A stretch of DNA of 64,000 bases from Oncomelania hupensis (GCA_036898135.1 CM072511.1:73990119-74054118); one strand, 5' to 3'; positions 32,869 to 44,738 are shown, counted from the stretch's first letter. Notes: generated by a model from the letters alone, not told the origin. Made by a program: numbers and translations.

Positions 32869-33281
32869 TTACTCAGCACTACATGCAGCTGGGGGTGGCT
32901 TATGGGCTTGTTTTAGTGTCAGGAGGCACCTTGGCTTTGCAGCCCTCCATGCCTCGAGAGCACTCATCAAGTCCACCTCCCCCAGCTTCACTGACAAAAG
33001 TTTGCTCTGTGTTTGAAAATTTAGTCTGTTTCTCAGCCCAATGAGGATGCGGTTCTGGGCTGAGAAACCTCTCTCACAGTCAGCAGTCTGCACTGGACAT
33101 GTACTGGACTGTACTGTACGCTGGACAGTGCAGCCAGCTTAATGAGGTTGGGGAACTCGTCTCCATGCAGCCATTTGATCAGCTGCCAGAGAGGAGCTAT
33201 CAGACCTGTTTCATACTCATGGGAGTGTACAAGGTCTTTTACTGCACTCCACTCTGCCCTAGTGGCAGCAGGAGAAACCAC
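32869..33281 (-). pseudogene. hAT transposase C-terminal dimerisation domain fragment
   Basis: Two overlapping frames encode FPNLIKLAALSSVQYSPV and QTADCERGFSAQNRILIGLR with NRLNFQTQSKLLSVKLG, the conserved hATC core (FPNL-KLA-ALALP, ADCERGFSAQNRI). A frameshift separates them. There is no catalytic domain in the element. Confidence 0.8.
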
Positions 33282-33365
33282 TGGTTCGGATGTCTTGTGA
33301 TGAATCGTGGGGTCTCCCTCCTTTTTCCAGATGTGTGTCTGATATCTTTATATCCTTATAGTTTC

Positions 33366-34867
33366 TGAGCGAAGTTTTGATTCAAAACAATGAATAGAAA
33401 ACAGGAAATGGGTTTACCTAGGCTAACGAACTGTCTTTTAAAACAATAACTTGCCGAAGTGAAGCGAAATAAGTAACCATACAGTCTCTGCTTGCTTTTG
33501 ACACAACGCAAAGTGTACACGAATGTCTGATTGGCCGAGATTAGTTTCAGTTTAGTTCCGATCCCAAATTTTAGTAGGCGATGATGTCATTATGTCACTT
33601 GCCGTCTGCAGAGTCGTGAATCGTGATATTTTACAATGCCTCCCAAAAAGTGCCCGAAAATGGAAAAAGGCCAAACTAAACTGTTATTTAGCGTTTCGCG
33701 CGGTGAGAAACTAAAAAAATGTCAGCGCATCGCGGGAACAAGAAGTTCCTGCTCAGGCCGAAATAGTTGAACTCAATCCGAGTCCAGAGCGAAAGCGAAA
33801 GTCCAGAAAGGAGGCCAACTCGATGGCAACAACCGCAAAACCAGGTTTATACTCAAACTGCTTTCAAACACACTGATACTACATCTTAAAGACTTACCCC
33901 TGGCCCTATCAAAAGATGTGAGGAAGTGTGTGTGAGAGAATTTTAAAAAAAAGTCTTTTAAGAGACATAACGATAAGTCGGATAACGACTTCTTTATTTG
34001 ACCAAGACACATAAGTCTATGAAAAAAAATTGTACAAAAGCAAAATGATAAATAGATCTAACTTCAATAAACAACAAAAAGAGAAGCGTACAACTCTAAC
34101 AGATGCCTGTTGGAACATACAATTTGCCCAGCAAGAATATCATAGTGTGTCATTCAAGTACTGTGTACAGTAGTGTTTTACAACAGTGAAAATAAATGGA
34201 CAGACTGACAGAGACTAGTCAACTTTGGATAGATTAATAGTGCTATTGGTTGCCTCTTTTAGGCTCTCCAATTTTTTTTTAATCTGAAATAATTGACTTC
34301 TGAAGAGAACAAGTAAATAATCTTACCGAAGCCAAGGTCGAAATTCATCCAACCATTTCGTCAGGAAACGTCGCTCAGTTGATGTCCCTGGTTTTGCGGC
34401 TGTTGCCATCGAGTTGGCCTCCTTTCCGGACTTTCGCTTTCGCTCTGGACTCGGATTGAGTTCAACTATTTCGGCCTGAGCAGGAACTTTCTTGACCCCG
34501 CGATGCGCTGACATTTTTTAGTTTTTCACCGCGCGAAACGCTAAATAACAGTTTAGTTTGGCCTTTTTCCATTTTCGGGCACTTTTTGGGAGGCATTGTA
34601 AAATATCACGATTCACGACTCTGCAGACGGCAAGTGACATGATGACATCATCGCCTACTAAAATTTGGGATCGGAACTAAACTGAAACTAGTTTCGGCCA
34701 ATCAGACATTCGTCTACACTTTGCGTTGTGTCAAAAGCAAGCAGAGACTGTATGGTTACTTATTTCGTTTCACTTCGGCAAGTTATTGTTTTAAAAGACA
34801 GTTCGTTAGCCTAGGTAAACCCATTTCCGTTTTCTATACATTGTTTTGAATCAAAACTTCGCTCAGA
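33366..34867. repeat. Large inverted repeat (arms about 480 bp, spacer about 540 bp)
   Basis: Arm 33366-33845 and arm 34387-34867 are inverse copies with only scattered differences (for example AATGAATAG versus AATGTATAG). Both contain the start region MPPKKCPKMEKGQTKLLF, so the hAT promoter and first exon exist in both orientations. The right arm plus spacer continue the exon to EFRPWLR. Confidence 0.92.
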
Positions 34868-36859
34868 AAAAAATGATCTGAATAAATTGAGGTCAGCGAG
34901 GATGATGTATCCTTTTGAAAATGGTTATAGGCTTGACTGAATGCCTGGAAAATCAATAGGTCGCATGACCGACTCACTGTCAAGTCAATAGGTCATTTCA
35001 AAATTCTATGGGTAAAATGCCGAAAACCGACGTCCATCCTGATCACTGCTTGTATAATAAAGCAAAATCACAGGTACAGTGGAATGATAATCTCTCTGAT
35101 TATGTTTCTTGTAAAACAGGTGTCAGACAAGGTGAAAATCTGTCTCCGTTATTGTTTGCTGTATTTTTGAATGATTTAAAAAGTTTTCTTGGTGAAAAAC
35201 TAATTGGTCTAAGAACTGTTAAGCTTGCAGCATCGGATATTTTTCTTGATGATGACTATATTGAGACTCTGTATAAAATGTTTATTTTGCTATATGCCAA
35301 TGACACCGTAATTTTTTGTGAATCTTCTGCTGAATTACAGTCTTCTTTAGATGCTATGCATCAATATTGCACTAAATACAAATTAAAAGTCAATGCTGCT
35401 AAAACTAAGGTCGTTGTTTTTTCAAAAGGCAAAGTCAGAAATCTACCTAATGTATTTTACAATGGTGTTAAATTGGACGTGGTATATGATTTTCAGTATC
35501 TCGGAATTAAAATTAACTATAATGGTAGCTTTAAACCAACCCAGAAAAATTTATATGATCATGCCTCCAAAGCTATGTTTTCTCTTTTAAGAAAAATTAG
35601 AAAGCCTATGTTACCACTAGAAATTCAAATTGATCTGTTTGAGAAAACTATAGTTCCTATTCTGTTATATGGTTCAGAGATATGGTGTCCTCAAATGAGT
35701 GACCTTGCCACTAAACTGCAACTGCGATTTTATAAACTAATTTTAAAGCTGGGTAAGTCTACTCCTTCTCAAATGATTTTTGGTGAATTAGGGCAAGTTC
35801 CTCTGGAGTTACAGGCAAAGCAAAGAATGTTAAATTTTTGGTATAAGCTTGTTCACCCTGATAACAGTAATAAATTGTCCAGCGTTATGTACATTTTTTT
35901 GTTTCACATTGATTTGCATAAAGGTTAAAAATCTTCATTCCTCGATTCAGTGCGGAAAGAGTTAAATAATCTAGGACTTGGTAATTTTTGGTTAAATCAG
36001 GGGCTAACCAATGTTATGCCTTCTGCTTCAGTTTTTAATTATAGAATTAAACAACGCCTACATCAGTACATGATCAGTTTATTCAAGGCTGGTTCGAGGA
36101 AATAAACAATAATGAATTTTACTATAATTATCGAATGTTTAAGCTACATTTTGAATTTGAAAAATATTTGCATGTTCTACCAACAAATCTTGCAATATCT
36201 GTTCTAAAGTTTAGGACACTTAACCACAGAATGCCAGTGCAGAGAGGCCGATATTTTAACATTCCTAGACAAGAACGTATATGTCAAAAATGTAATAGTG
36301 GCGATCTTGGTGATGAGTTTCATTATTTATTTTTGTGTTCACATTTTTTAACTCGAGAAGAGATTTATTAAAATCATATTATTATAGATATCCCAATGCC
36401 ATCAAATTTCAAGAATTATTGTCATCTAACAAAAAGTCAGAATTAATAAAGCTTGTAAGTCTAATGAAATTAATAATTAAACAAATGTAACGTTTTTATC
36501 ACATGTCAAAAATTAATATAGTTCTGATGTTGACAGGTTATGTGTAATAAAAATTATTTCAGTAGTTTGTCATTGATGTGTTTAGGTTGAATTGTATTGC
36601 TAGTTATGATTCATAGTTGTCCCCAATCAAGTTCTTTTTCTTCTTTTCCCCACTCAATACCTCCCCCTGCCACCTCCTTCCCTCCCCCCCCCCCCCCTCC
36701 ACGCTATCCCGCTGTATAAATAAATAGTTTAAAATTTTTATTTATTTTTTAATCTAAAATGTTAATTAATTATTGTGCATGTTTGCGTATATTATTTTAA
36801 CCATGTCCATGTGCCCTTAATGGGTTTTTTCTGGAATAAAATTTTGCCTTGCCTTGCCT

Positions 36860-37462
36860 TGTTAAATGAGTGCCTTAATATTGACCGATTTAAACAATTT
36901 AAATTTTTTTAATCTTCTAAAGGTTTGTACTATATAATAAAAACAAAATAAAACATTTTGAACCAAAATAAAATGCTCGTCCGTAATACCTAATCTAAGT
37001 GTCGCTGAATGTCGTATACAGAGCAATGCTGAACTCTTTGTTGCAGTAAGCATAATGAACTCCTTTAGAAGATTCGATTATTCCTCAAAATCGTTCATGG
37101 TACGTAAGAAATGTTGTCGGACTTTTTGCTTACTTGCAACCTTACCCCGTTTTCTTCAGACTCGCTCTCATCGTCACTCTCATGTAAACGCTTTCGCGAC
37201 ACCATGTTTAGCACAATGGCGGATACAAAGTCTCGCACTACCTCTCATGCACGAGATTTCACTTTTGCGCATGCGCTTTAGGGTCAGCAAGTAAAGGAAA
37301 TAGCAGATCGGAACATATAATTATAAAATCATTGAGAAAAAAAAAACAACTTTTTTTTTGGTACACCACGAAAATGCGTATTTTTCAGGAATTGCTCGTA
37401 TTGTTGTATTTTATGTTGAAAATTCGTAAAAATTTGCTCCAGCGAGTACGTTAGGCACCTCT
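36860..37462 (-). mobile_element. hAT remnant
   Basis: The right end reads GTTAGGCACCTCTG, matching the inverted CAGAGGTGCC terminus of the MITE at 3136. The minus strand has a short first exon at 37205 (MVSRKRLHESDDESESEENG) with a GTAAGG donor, in the style of the acidic N-terminal exon at 41032-41307. The other end was not found; the boundary near 36860 is approximate. Confidence 0.4.
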
Positions 37463-37756
37463 GACACACTCATCTCATTAGTTTATTTATATATATGTAT
37501 ATAAATATTTAATTTAACGCAAATCCACGAGTTACAGATAGGACAGGTACAACAAACTTTGACTATAATGAAAGGGAAAATTTGTCCCATGTACTTTGTT
37601 GTAAGCGTGTTTGACTGTATACCGCTGACCGGAAAATAATGCCATATCTCAGTATTACATAATAGTGATACCAATATTATTCATGGGCTGTGATATTAGC
37701 CCTGTAATTCTGAGGATTATTACCCCCAACATCTATAAACATAGTTTTGCACTAAC

Positions 37757-37887
37757 CACATTTTCTGCAAATTCTCCAGGCATGAAACGAACAAGGTTGA
37801 GGTCATACTGCTGGATTTTCTGCCGCTGCATTTCTGACAGCAATCGAATATTCTCGGCATCTTTGACAGCTTCTCGTGGAGTCTGCA
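37757..37887 (-). CDS. NSMCE4A: NSMCE4-like gene, exon 3
   Basis: A 131-bp exon on the minus strand, between the acceptor tttctag and the donor GTTAGTG. It reads in phase from exon 2 and encodes VQTPREAVKDAENIRLLSEM and QRQKIQQYDLNLVRFMPGEF. The REA-hydrophobic-DA motif and the following helix match the Nse4 N-terminal kleisin region, which binds the SMC neck within the SMC5/6 complex in the nucleus. It ends in phase 0. The next exon was not found. Confidence 0.65.
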
Positions 37888-37919
37888 CTAGAAAGACAAA
37901 CATTTGAAATAAATTTACA

Positions 37920-38040
37920 GGGCATACCAGATCTAAGACGAAAACCTAGGAGGTCAAAGCCCATGTGACTCATATGCTCCTTATTGAACTTGCAATATTT
38001 AACATGAAAACGAGTGCCCAACAAAATGAAACAGTGGCAT
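37920..38040 (+). repeat. Dispersed GACCTTGACC repeat fragment (5' part)
   Basis: Contains CATGTGACTCATATGCTCCT and CAAAATGAAACAGTGGCAT, matching 41850-41945 and 8820-8930. Confidence 0.75.
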
Positions 38041-38745
38041 TCTTTGTTGTAGGTCTGCTGTGAGGGTCCATGTTTCACATGAATATAGGAAGATAGAGAT
38101 GACAAGGGAGAGCAGCAACCTTGCTTTGGAGTGTAGACTGATGGGTCCTGTCTTTCCAAATGGGATGCAACCTTGCCAGTGCAGTGGTTTGTGCTAACTT
38201 TCAAAGGAATTCCTGTTTGGACCCATTGTCTGATACAATTGCTCCTAAATATTTGAAGCTGTGCACCATGTTGAGGGATTGGCCTTGGACTTTGATGTCC
38301 GTGTTGATTCCATTGGCATTGGGGTTGTTGGTCATTTTGGTCTCTGCACTTATTTCCATTCCAAAGGTCTGGAGGTGTGTCAAGCCTCTGTACCAGCTAA
38401 AGCTCTTGATCCTCTCCAACCAATCCATCAATGTATGTCATCCGCAAAACGGAGTTTGGAGATTGCTCTACCCCCTATACTTACTGTGCCTTCGTGGTCT
38501 GCAAGTGCATCTGACATTATGTGCTCCAGAAAGATGTTGAAGAGTATTGAAGACAGTAGGCATCCTTGACGCACACTGATGGTTGTTTTGAACTAGTTCC
38601 CAATGGTGCTGTTGTGGAAGACTGGTAGCCTTGTCATACAGACTTTTGACAACTTTAATAATGTTGGGGTTGATGTTGTACACTCTCATGGTTACCCACA
38701 GAGCTGCAAGGCAGACTTAGTTAAACGCTACCTTGAAGTTTATGA
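38041..38745 (-). mobile_element. RTE-type LINE fragment, copy F (degenerate)
   Basis: Minus-strand pieces of the reverse transcriptase, including SFKYLGAIVSDNGS and GMEISAETKMT, with many indels. It inserts into or follows the dispersed repeat. 38746-39113 shows no gene. Confidence 0.8.
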
Positions 38746-39113
38746 AGTCATGCTATGATGCCTATCCTTTTCCACACATTTTGTAATAAGATGCTATCTT
38801 CAAGGTGGCAGCCATTCAAACATGTTCCATTCATCATTGAAATGAACAAAGAGCGAACTGCTTCATCAGCCCATGGCAGTACACTTGAGAAAGTGAGAGA
38901 AGTTGAGATGTTCTCTAGCCATGGTATAAAAAAGAAAAAGAGCAGGATGTAAAAAATACTGCACCCAACGTTAACTCTTTCACCCTTGGAAAATAAAATT
39001 GTTATCTTCTTATCTTCTGGCTAAAGGGGCTTGGAAAAAGGAGAATGATTTGTCTACACAAAAAATTATTCATCTGTTACAAAGCTGTAGAATAATTACA
39101 TCTATGTACTCAC

Positions 39114-39185
39114 CACGAGAGAAGTTTGCCTCAAGGCGTTCCAACACATTCTGAAGGTTCTCTGTAGTAATATCTTCACGGTGAG
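39114..39185 (-). CDS. NSMCE4A: NSMCE4-like gene, exon 2
   Basis: A 72-bp exon on the minus strand between acceptor gtcatag and donor GTGAGTAC. It begins and ends in phase 1, matching exons 1 and 3. It encodes HREDITTENLQNVLERLEAN, matching the Nse4 pattern in which an N-R-E-D-I/M stretch is followed by an amphipathic helix ending with F. Small and easily missed, but the phases on both sides support it. Confidence 0.65.
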
Positions 39186-40343
39186 CTATGACAAAACCAA
39201 AATAGTTTTACGCACAGAACTTCACATGCCAGGCTGAATTTGCTGCTGCAATGCTTGGTTAGACATAAGACATAAACAATTTTATTTGTTCCAAAACATT
39301 AATTTGGAAAAGTTACCTCTGGCTATGCAAAACAACAACAAAAAATGAAAGGAATAACCATCAATGATCCTGAGGTTGAAGTTAATAATGATGATAATGA
39401 CGATGAAGTAGAAGGGCAAAGCCCATATGACTCACATGCAACTTAGGAAACTTGCAATACAGCCAAACAGGCGTACAACGAACACGCTGTCAACTAACAA
39501 TACTTTTATCGAAGGAACAAAAATCCCTGCCAGACTTGTTCTTATTTATTACTTAAAACTTTATGGATACAACAAACACAGTTACAACATAGCTTCGCTT
39601 ACGCCGAATGTATTTTATCCCTGACGCCAAATTTCAATGGCAATAACAAAGTTGAAGTATTTTAATAAAATCACAAATTACGTAAATTCAGGGAAAATCA
39701 AGCATTTCGTTTGCAGAATTGTTAAATTGTTCATATGTGTTTATGGGCATGTTTCTTTTTAACTCTTTACAGACGATATCATTTTGCAAAATACTAGTTT
39801 AATACAAGACGTCATTTTAAGATCTGGCAGAAAGTGACAGCCCTAACCTTTTTTTTGTTCTTGGCGCAGGTATAGGAAAGTTTACATTTTCTGAAAGTAA
39901 ATAGACTTAACTTTCAAGGCATATAAGATTAAAGAATATGAATGTGTATTTTGTGAAAATATACAAGGTTGTTACAATCTTTTTACCCCCAGTACATCTA
40001 GAACGAAGGAAATGTGTGGCTCATAACCCCCATCATTATCACTGTGTCGTGATTGGGACTATTTACTGCTTTTCAAAGGATAACAAACATGTTCACTTTC
40101 ATATTATTCAGAGAAACAATACAGCAGACAAGATTTCACTGCTATAGTAGCCGGTTGGTTGTCAAGCATCCTTCCCATTGACAATAAAAATCCACTAAAA
40201 AATTATTCGGAACCCATGAAAACGATTGGCGATAATGATCATTCGCAAGATGAGAAGTTCGTTTTTAGACACAAAGCATCTGATTAACCAGTTTCATTTC
40301 TTGAAAGAGAATCCGCGATGAATCTCTTCTCATAAGAGGAGAG
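39186..40343. other. NSMCE4-like intron 1, mostly unassigned
   Basis: No exon seen. A fragment of the dispersed repeat (GGGCAAAGCCCATATGACTC) is at 39413-39470. The rest is AT-rich and unrecognised. Confidence 0.5.
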
Positions 40344-41657
40344 CAGACCTGCCTACCTTACGCATTACTGATCAGTAGTTTTCCCTGTGAATTTCAGTAA
40401 TTTTGCATTTTCCTTCAGTAATTCTACAGACATGAGGAAACGCGGTGTTTCTGAATAACCAAGGTATGAATAAATTCACGGCACGTTTACTACTTAAAAA
40501 AGCACAAAAACCCAGTTTTTAAAAAGGATAGCAAAAAGAAGGAAACAATATCAAACAGATTTTAAAAAATGATTACTTAGTATCATGAGAGACCATGGCA
40601 TGCAACAAAAGATAAACCTGCACATCACTGACCCGGTTGTGATGAAGGATAACTGTTCCACAGAGTTTTATTTACGTTACAGGTGATTGACTCAAATGCC
40701 ATTTTCATGATAAAGATGTGTAATTCACAGGAATATGCACTACACATAAATTATGAATTCAAAGTTTGCCTTAAAAAAATATTTTTTTTTAGTTTTATCA
40801 GCTGTCAAAATAAGGACTTGTAACTGTGAATATGTTTACCAATAACAACAGCACACTGTGAGGTTTTACAGTTGAAATCGACCACACTGAAAAGACTGTA
40901 CCCTGTACAAATTTTGCAGTTTTTTTTAAACTGGTCCTTATATTGTGCCAGCTGCCTGGAGTAGGCACATTTGAGATGGTCCAGCTCTTCTGGCCTGACA
41001 TATCTGGTGTCTTCATGGCGAGATTTGAGGACTAGCCGCTTACAGACGTTTGCTCCTCCATGCCCAACTGAGAAGTCAGAATCACACACAGAACAGTACA
41101 CGTATAATTCTGGGCCATGTTTTTTGAAGCCACAAGACAAGGACAAGTCTGCGTGTAATCCGAACGAAATACTTGCAACTGCAGCTTTTTCTTCTTCTTC
41201 TGCACTTGAGCAATCTCTACACACTCAGACTCTTCTGATTCGTAGTCTGTCTCATGCAAACGTGCAACTTTAGCCCGATTAGAACTTTCTCCACTCGCCA
41301 TTTTCACTCAAGATCGGCGCGACAATCTAAGCTCGTAACGTTCAATACAATACAAGATTATTGCTTTAGGTCCAGCGGACTCTTCCAAGCCAAATCAGGA
41401 CCAGTCGTAACGTTCGAGCATGTTCATTAATTCACGACGTCCAATCACAACTCTCGAAACATTTGCTCTCATGCAAGGGCGGTTACTCTGTCGGCTTCTA
41501 GGCCTAGCAGACAACAATTTATAAGTTTACACGGCTCTAAAAATTGCGTAGTTTTTCAATTGTTTTCTCCGTAATTTTGCATAAAATTTCGTACTCCCGT
41601 ACTAGAGGGTAAAATTCCGTAAAATTCCGGAAGATTACGGAAGGGTAGGCAGGTCTG
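40344..41657 (-). mobile_element. Internally deleted hAT, CAGACCTGCC family, copy 1
   Basis: Ends CAGACCTGCCTACC and GGTAGGCAGGTCTG, flanked by GGAGAG on both sides (40338-40343 and 41658-41663), a 6-bp duplication. An inverse copy is at 52073-53312. The right subterminal region has tandem TAC-GGAATTTTAC-type motifs. It carries a transposase N-terminal region (40805-41307) but no catalytic domain. Confidence 0.82.
40805..41307 (-). pseudogene. hAT transposase N-terminal region (BED-like finger)
   Basis: Starts MKMASGESSNRAKVARLHET; after a frameshift it continues with YVYCSVCDSDFSVGHGGANV and a later His-rich stretch, ending near IHSYKSLF. The C-x2-C-x-SDFSVGHGG motif is characteristic of one type of BED-like finger in hAT-related proteins. 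It then runs into non-coding sequence, so the catalytic core was deleted. Confidence 0.6.
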
Positions 41658-41844
41658 GGAGAGAAAGTGGGGGAGGGATCAACCTCGTAGTCTTTTTTAG
41701 GTACAGATAGGTAGGGCCAATAGATTGGACCGATCTCCAAAGGATTAAAAACATGGCAGCAAAATGATAATTCAGCTCACTCTCATAGAGAACTTAAAAT
41801 AATATAATATATGGGAGCGCATTCACACAAGAAAAAAACTAACA

Positions 41845-42981
41845 GGGCAAAGCCCATATGACTCACATGTTCCTTATGGAACTAGCAATATTAAACAAAA
41901 AAATTAGCGCCCAGAAGAAAAAATATGAAATGGTGGCATTAAAATGCAGATACCGACTTCGATCTTCTTAAGCCCTTGACCTTGAGATGACCTTGACCTT
42001 TGGCTCCAAATACACTCATGTAAATCAAATAAACTACAGCAAAAGGTATATTATTCCAAGGTTAGAAATTTACTTTTTTAAAGAAAGGTATTGGTGCCTT
42101 AAAACTTTTGGGTGACCAAAATTATTTTTGAGTGCCCAAAACCAAATAACTTGAAATTCACGAGTGACCCTTCCAGTTAAACTTAACCAAACAGTTACAA
42201 AATGAGAAAAAAAAACAAAAAAAAAACCAATAATGTGTTTTTGGTTTTACTTTTAAAAAACTATTATTTTAGACACTTGAAACAGAAAAAAAAGTGTTAA
42301 AACATATCAGAGTAACAATACAAACAATAATAAAGGCTCAATTCTCAATATCTGAGAAGAACTCAAATTTTGGGTTGAAAGAATGTTTTTTGAAGATGTC
42401 AAACAATTTACTCGTCATGCTTGTTACTTCATGTTTTGTTTTGCACATGCGAGATAGCAACTGACTCCATGATTGGTCATTAAATAAATTACTGATCAAT
42501 CAGACAGCTCGTCTTTCATAAATAAAAGGAGACTATTCTTGACCCATTGCAACCAAAAGCGAATCGAGAAAAGAATGTGATGTACAAAGGAATATTTCTG
42601 TTGCTGTCACTATGAAGTTTTCCTCCAACCTTTTATTACGATGTGGACTATTCAAAGAGAGCTCCAATGAGATCTTTCTTTTAGGATCTTACACATGCCC
42701 GTTGGGTGCACTGTCAACTAAGATCTGGGTGCCCAAACGGGAATTAAGGCTCCCCGAATGCTCAGGCGCATGCCAAATTCTGACTGCTTATGCACACACA
42801 GAAAAAAGAATCTGTGACCTTGACCTTTAGTGACTTGACATTGGGATGACCTTCGACCTTCATGCATGTCTGATCAAATAACCCAATGTCGTGGCTTATG
42901 ATGGGTAAAAATACTACTACTAAAATAAACAACCATTCCAATGTACAATGACCAATTTTTTTGCAAGGCCTAAACTGACCT
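41845..42981 (+). repeat. Dispersed GACCTTGACC repeat, long copy
   Basis: The most complete copy: it begins GGGCAAAGCCCATATGACTC and has repeated GACCTTGACC words. An unexplained block at about 42050-42785 interrupts it, judged from comparison with 10960-11035. The block contains an open frame at 42612-42830 that I do not recognise. The repeat continues after the MITE at 42982-43431 to about 43740. Confidence 0.7.
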
Positions 42982-43431
42982 CAGGGCGCGAAATTAAGGC
43001 GGGTCCGGGGCGAATTACCCTCAAATGTTGATTCGGACCCGCTCTTTTCATTTCTAGCAGGCCCAATTTACCCGCAAAAAAAATGTCAACTACGTTACAA
43101 AGTTGAGTAATCAATTCATTTTTACTGATCTTCGATGCAAAAATTATTTTTGAGTGAAAAGTAGAAGGCAATAATAAATCTTCGAAAATCGATGTCGAGT
43201 ACCCATCGCGCTATATGTTGCTATGGATGCGAGGTATTTGTCACTCGAGTTATTACCCTTGAATAATATTAAGTACGTCTTTTTTTATTTGCTCGGAGTC
43301 ACGCTTTTTGGCCAATCAATGGGCGATTGTTTATTATGTATTAGGACCCTCACATTTCAGACAGGACCCTCACTTTTTAAAAGTTAAGGGTCCTGTTTAC
43401 CCTCAAAGAAAAAAGTTAATTTCGCGCCCTG
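42982..43431. mobile_element. Short derivative of the CAGGGCGCG hAT, 5-bp target duplication
   Basis: Ends CAGGGCGCGAAATTAAGGCG and TTAATTTCGCGCCCTG, flanked by GACCT on both sides. The paralogous repeat at 11155-11180 shows the uninterrupted site. It is a 450-bp internal deletion of the element at 20039-21963, keeping about 340 bp of one end and 110 bp of the other. Confidence 0.92.
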
Positions 43432-44335
43432 GACCTTGACCTTCAAGATCAATGCACAAACAGAAAACACATGAAAGATCAATCTATCATCTCTAATTAA
43501 TACAACTAGCTTGGACTTCCTAGCTCTCATAGTTTAGGGTCAAGGGTACTTCAAAGTACCTATACTAACCGACTTTGGACAGTTCTAGTGACCTTGACCT
43601 CAGAGATCGGTTGACCAAATTTGTATAGTATGTGTGTTCCACTGATAGCTATCAAGCATTAAAGAATCATGTGGTCAATATTAATAGCCTAGAAAAAAAT
43701 AGAAATTTGTGAAAATTTTTCATTTTTTGACTCGTCAGTATGTATTGCGACAGTGGCAGATAGGCTAGTAATAATGAAGAAGCAAAAATCTCTTTTTTCA
43801 CTTTTATTTTTGGCAAACATCGTTTCAGTTATAGTTAGTAGGCTTTACGGTGAGCAATAAATTAATCACTGCATTCGTCGGCAGATTTTCGGTTGCAAAA
43901 ATAGTGACGCATTATTAAGCTTTGCTATGGGTCATACTGGTTTCCGTGACTGGCCTACCGGTTTGCGTTCAAGTGGGTTTGTTTACTGTGACGTCGTACC
44001 GGTTTTGCAAATCCCTAGGACGATCACTGCTAAAGCAATAACCATGTAATGTAATGTAATGTAGCGGCAATGTCTACATAGGCAAATCCAAACCGCCTTA
44101 AACTGGCTGAAACAGGGTCAAACCGGCTTCGCGCTTAGGCACCTGTTGTACGTGGCGGAAAATCAAACTGAACGTCTGAAGTAACGAAATGGTTAACAAA
44201 AATAAAAGATAATCGTTACTTTTATTTTTTAATTCGTTAAATTTTCTTTAACTTTTTAAAAACATTAACGCGTTAAATTTTCTTTAACCAAAAATTTAAT
44301 TCGCTAAATTGTTAAATCTTCCAACCCTGCCGTTA
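43432..44335. other. Dispersed repeat end, then unassigned sequence
   Basis: 43432-43740 continues the GACCTTGACC repeat. 43741-44335 has no recognised gene; it ends with TTAAATCTTCCAACCCTG, which looks like a hAT-type terminus (inverse CAGGGTTGG) with no partner found. Confidence 0.5.
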
Positions 44336-44336
44336 A

Positions 44337-44738
44337 CCTTGTCATACAGGCTTTTGACGAGTTCAATAATCATAATGTCAGAGTTTATGTTGTACACTCT
44401 CATAGTTGCCCACAGAGCTGCATGCGACTCGGTCAAACGCTTTATACAAAGTCTACAGATGTTGTTGGTGCTGTAGGGATTTCTTGCAGATTATTCTGAG
44501 CTTGAAAATCTGCTCAATGGTACTTCACCCTGCCATGAATCATGCTTGTTCTACAGCTATGATTCGTTCAGCTTGGGGTTTCAACCTGTTGAGTATTATT
44601 TTCCTAAGCCAAGGACTTTGCTGGGAAGGATTATGAGGCTGATGGTGCGGTAGTTTTGACACTCTGAAGGTTACCCTTTCTGGGAAGAGTAATGACAAGC
44701 GACTGGGTCCATGGTGTAGGCCACTCCCCACTGTGCTA
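44337..44738 (-). mobile_element. RTE-type LINE fragment, copy G
   Basis: Minus-strand fragment of the reverse transcriptase fingers and palm with many indels, including ILNRLKPQAERIIA. 44739-45016 shows no gene. Confidence 0.75.

Larger units (their letters stand above)
32544..35048 (-). mobile_element. hAT element with inverted internal duplication, 6-bp target duplication
   Basis: Ends CAGTGATCAGGTTGG and CCATCCTGATCACTG (15 bp, one mismatch), flanked by CTTGTA at 32538-32543 and 35049-35054. Removing it restores the LINE frame. The minus strand has a transposase N-terminal exon (34330-34628) and a C-terminal dimerisation region (32869-33281). The middle has been replaced by an inverted copy of the 5' region (arms 33366-33845 and 34387-34867). 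Several TCAATAGGTC motifs lie near both ends. Confidence 0.85.
30062..36846 (+). mobile_element. Long APE-type LINE, interrupted by a hAT element
   Basis: Plus-strand LINE with an endonuclease (30250-31253), a linker (31318-31608), reverse transcriptase (31805-32537 and 35055-35928), a C-terminal CCHC-like region (KCNSGDLGDEFHYLFLCSHF, with the C-x-H-x-C spacing of LINE zinc knuckles, 36135-36371) and a (CCTTG)n tail at about 36843. It is split by the hAT at 32544-35048. The catalytic box reads YANDT in place of YADDT, and several frameshifts are present, so it is inactive. The clade was not determined. Confidence 0.85.

Noticed and set aside
33366..34867. Inverted arms as terminal repeats of an independent element
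   Set aside because: The arms contain a hAT first exon and lie well inside ends with a proven duplication (CTTGTA), so they are an internal rearrangement.
32553..35046. TGATCA as the target duplication of the hAT at 32544-35048
   Set aside because: TGATCA is part of the terminal repeat. Taking CTTGTA as the duplication gives a 15-bp terminal repeat and restores the LINE frame without extra residues.
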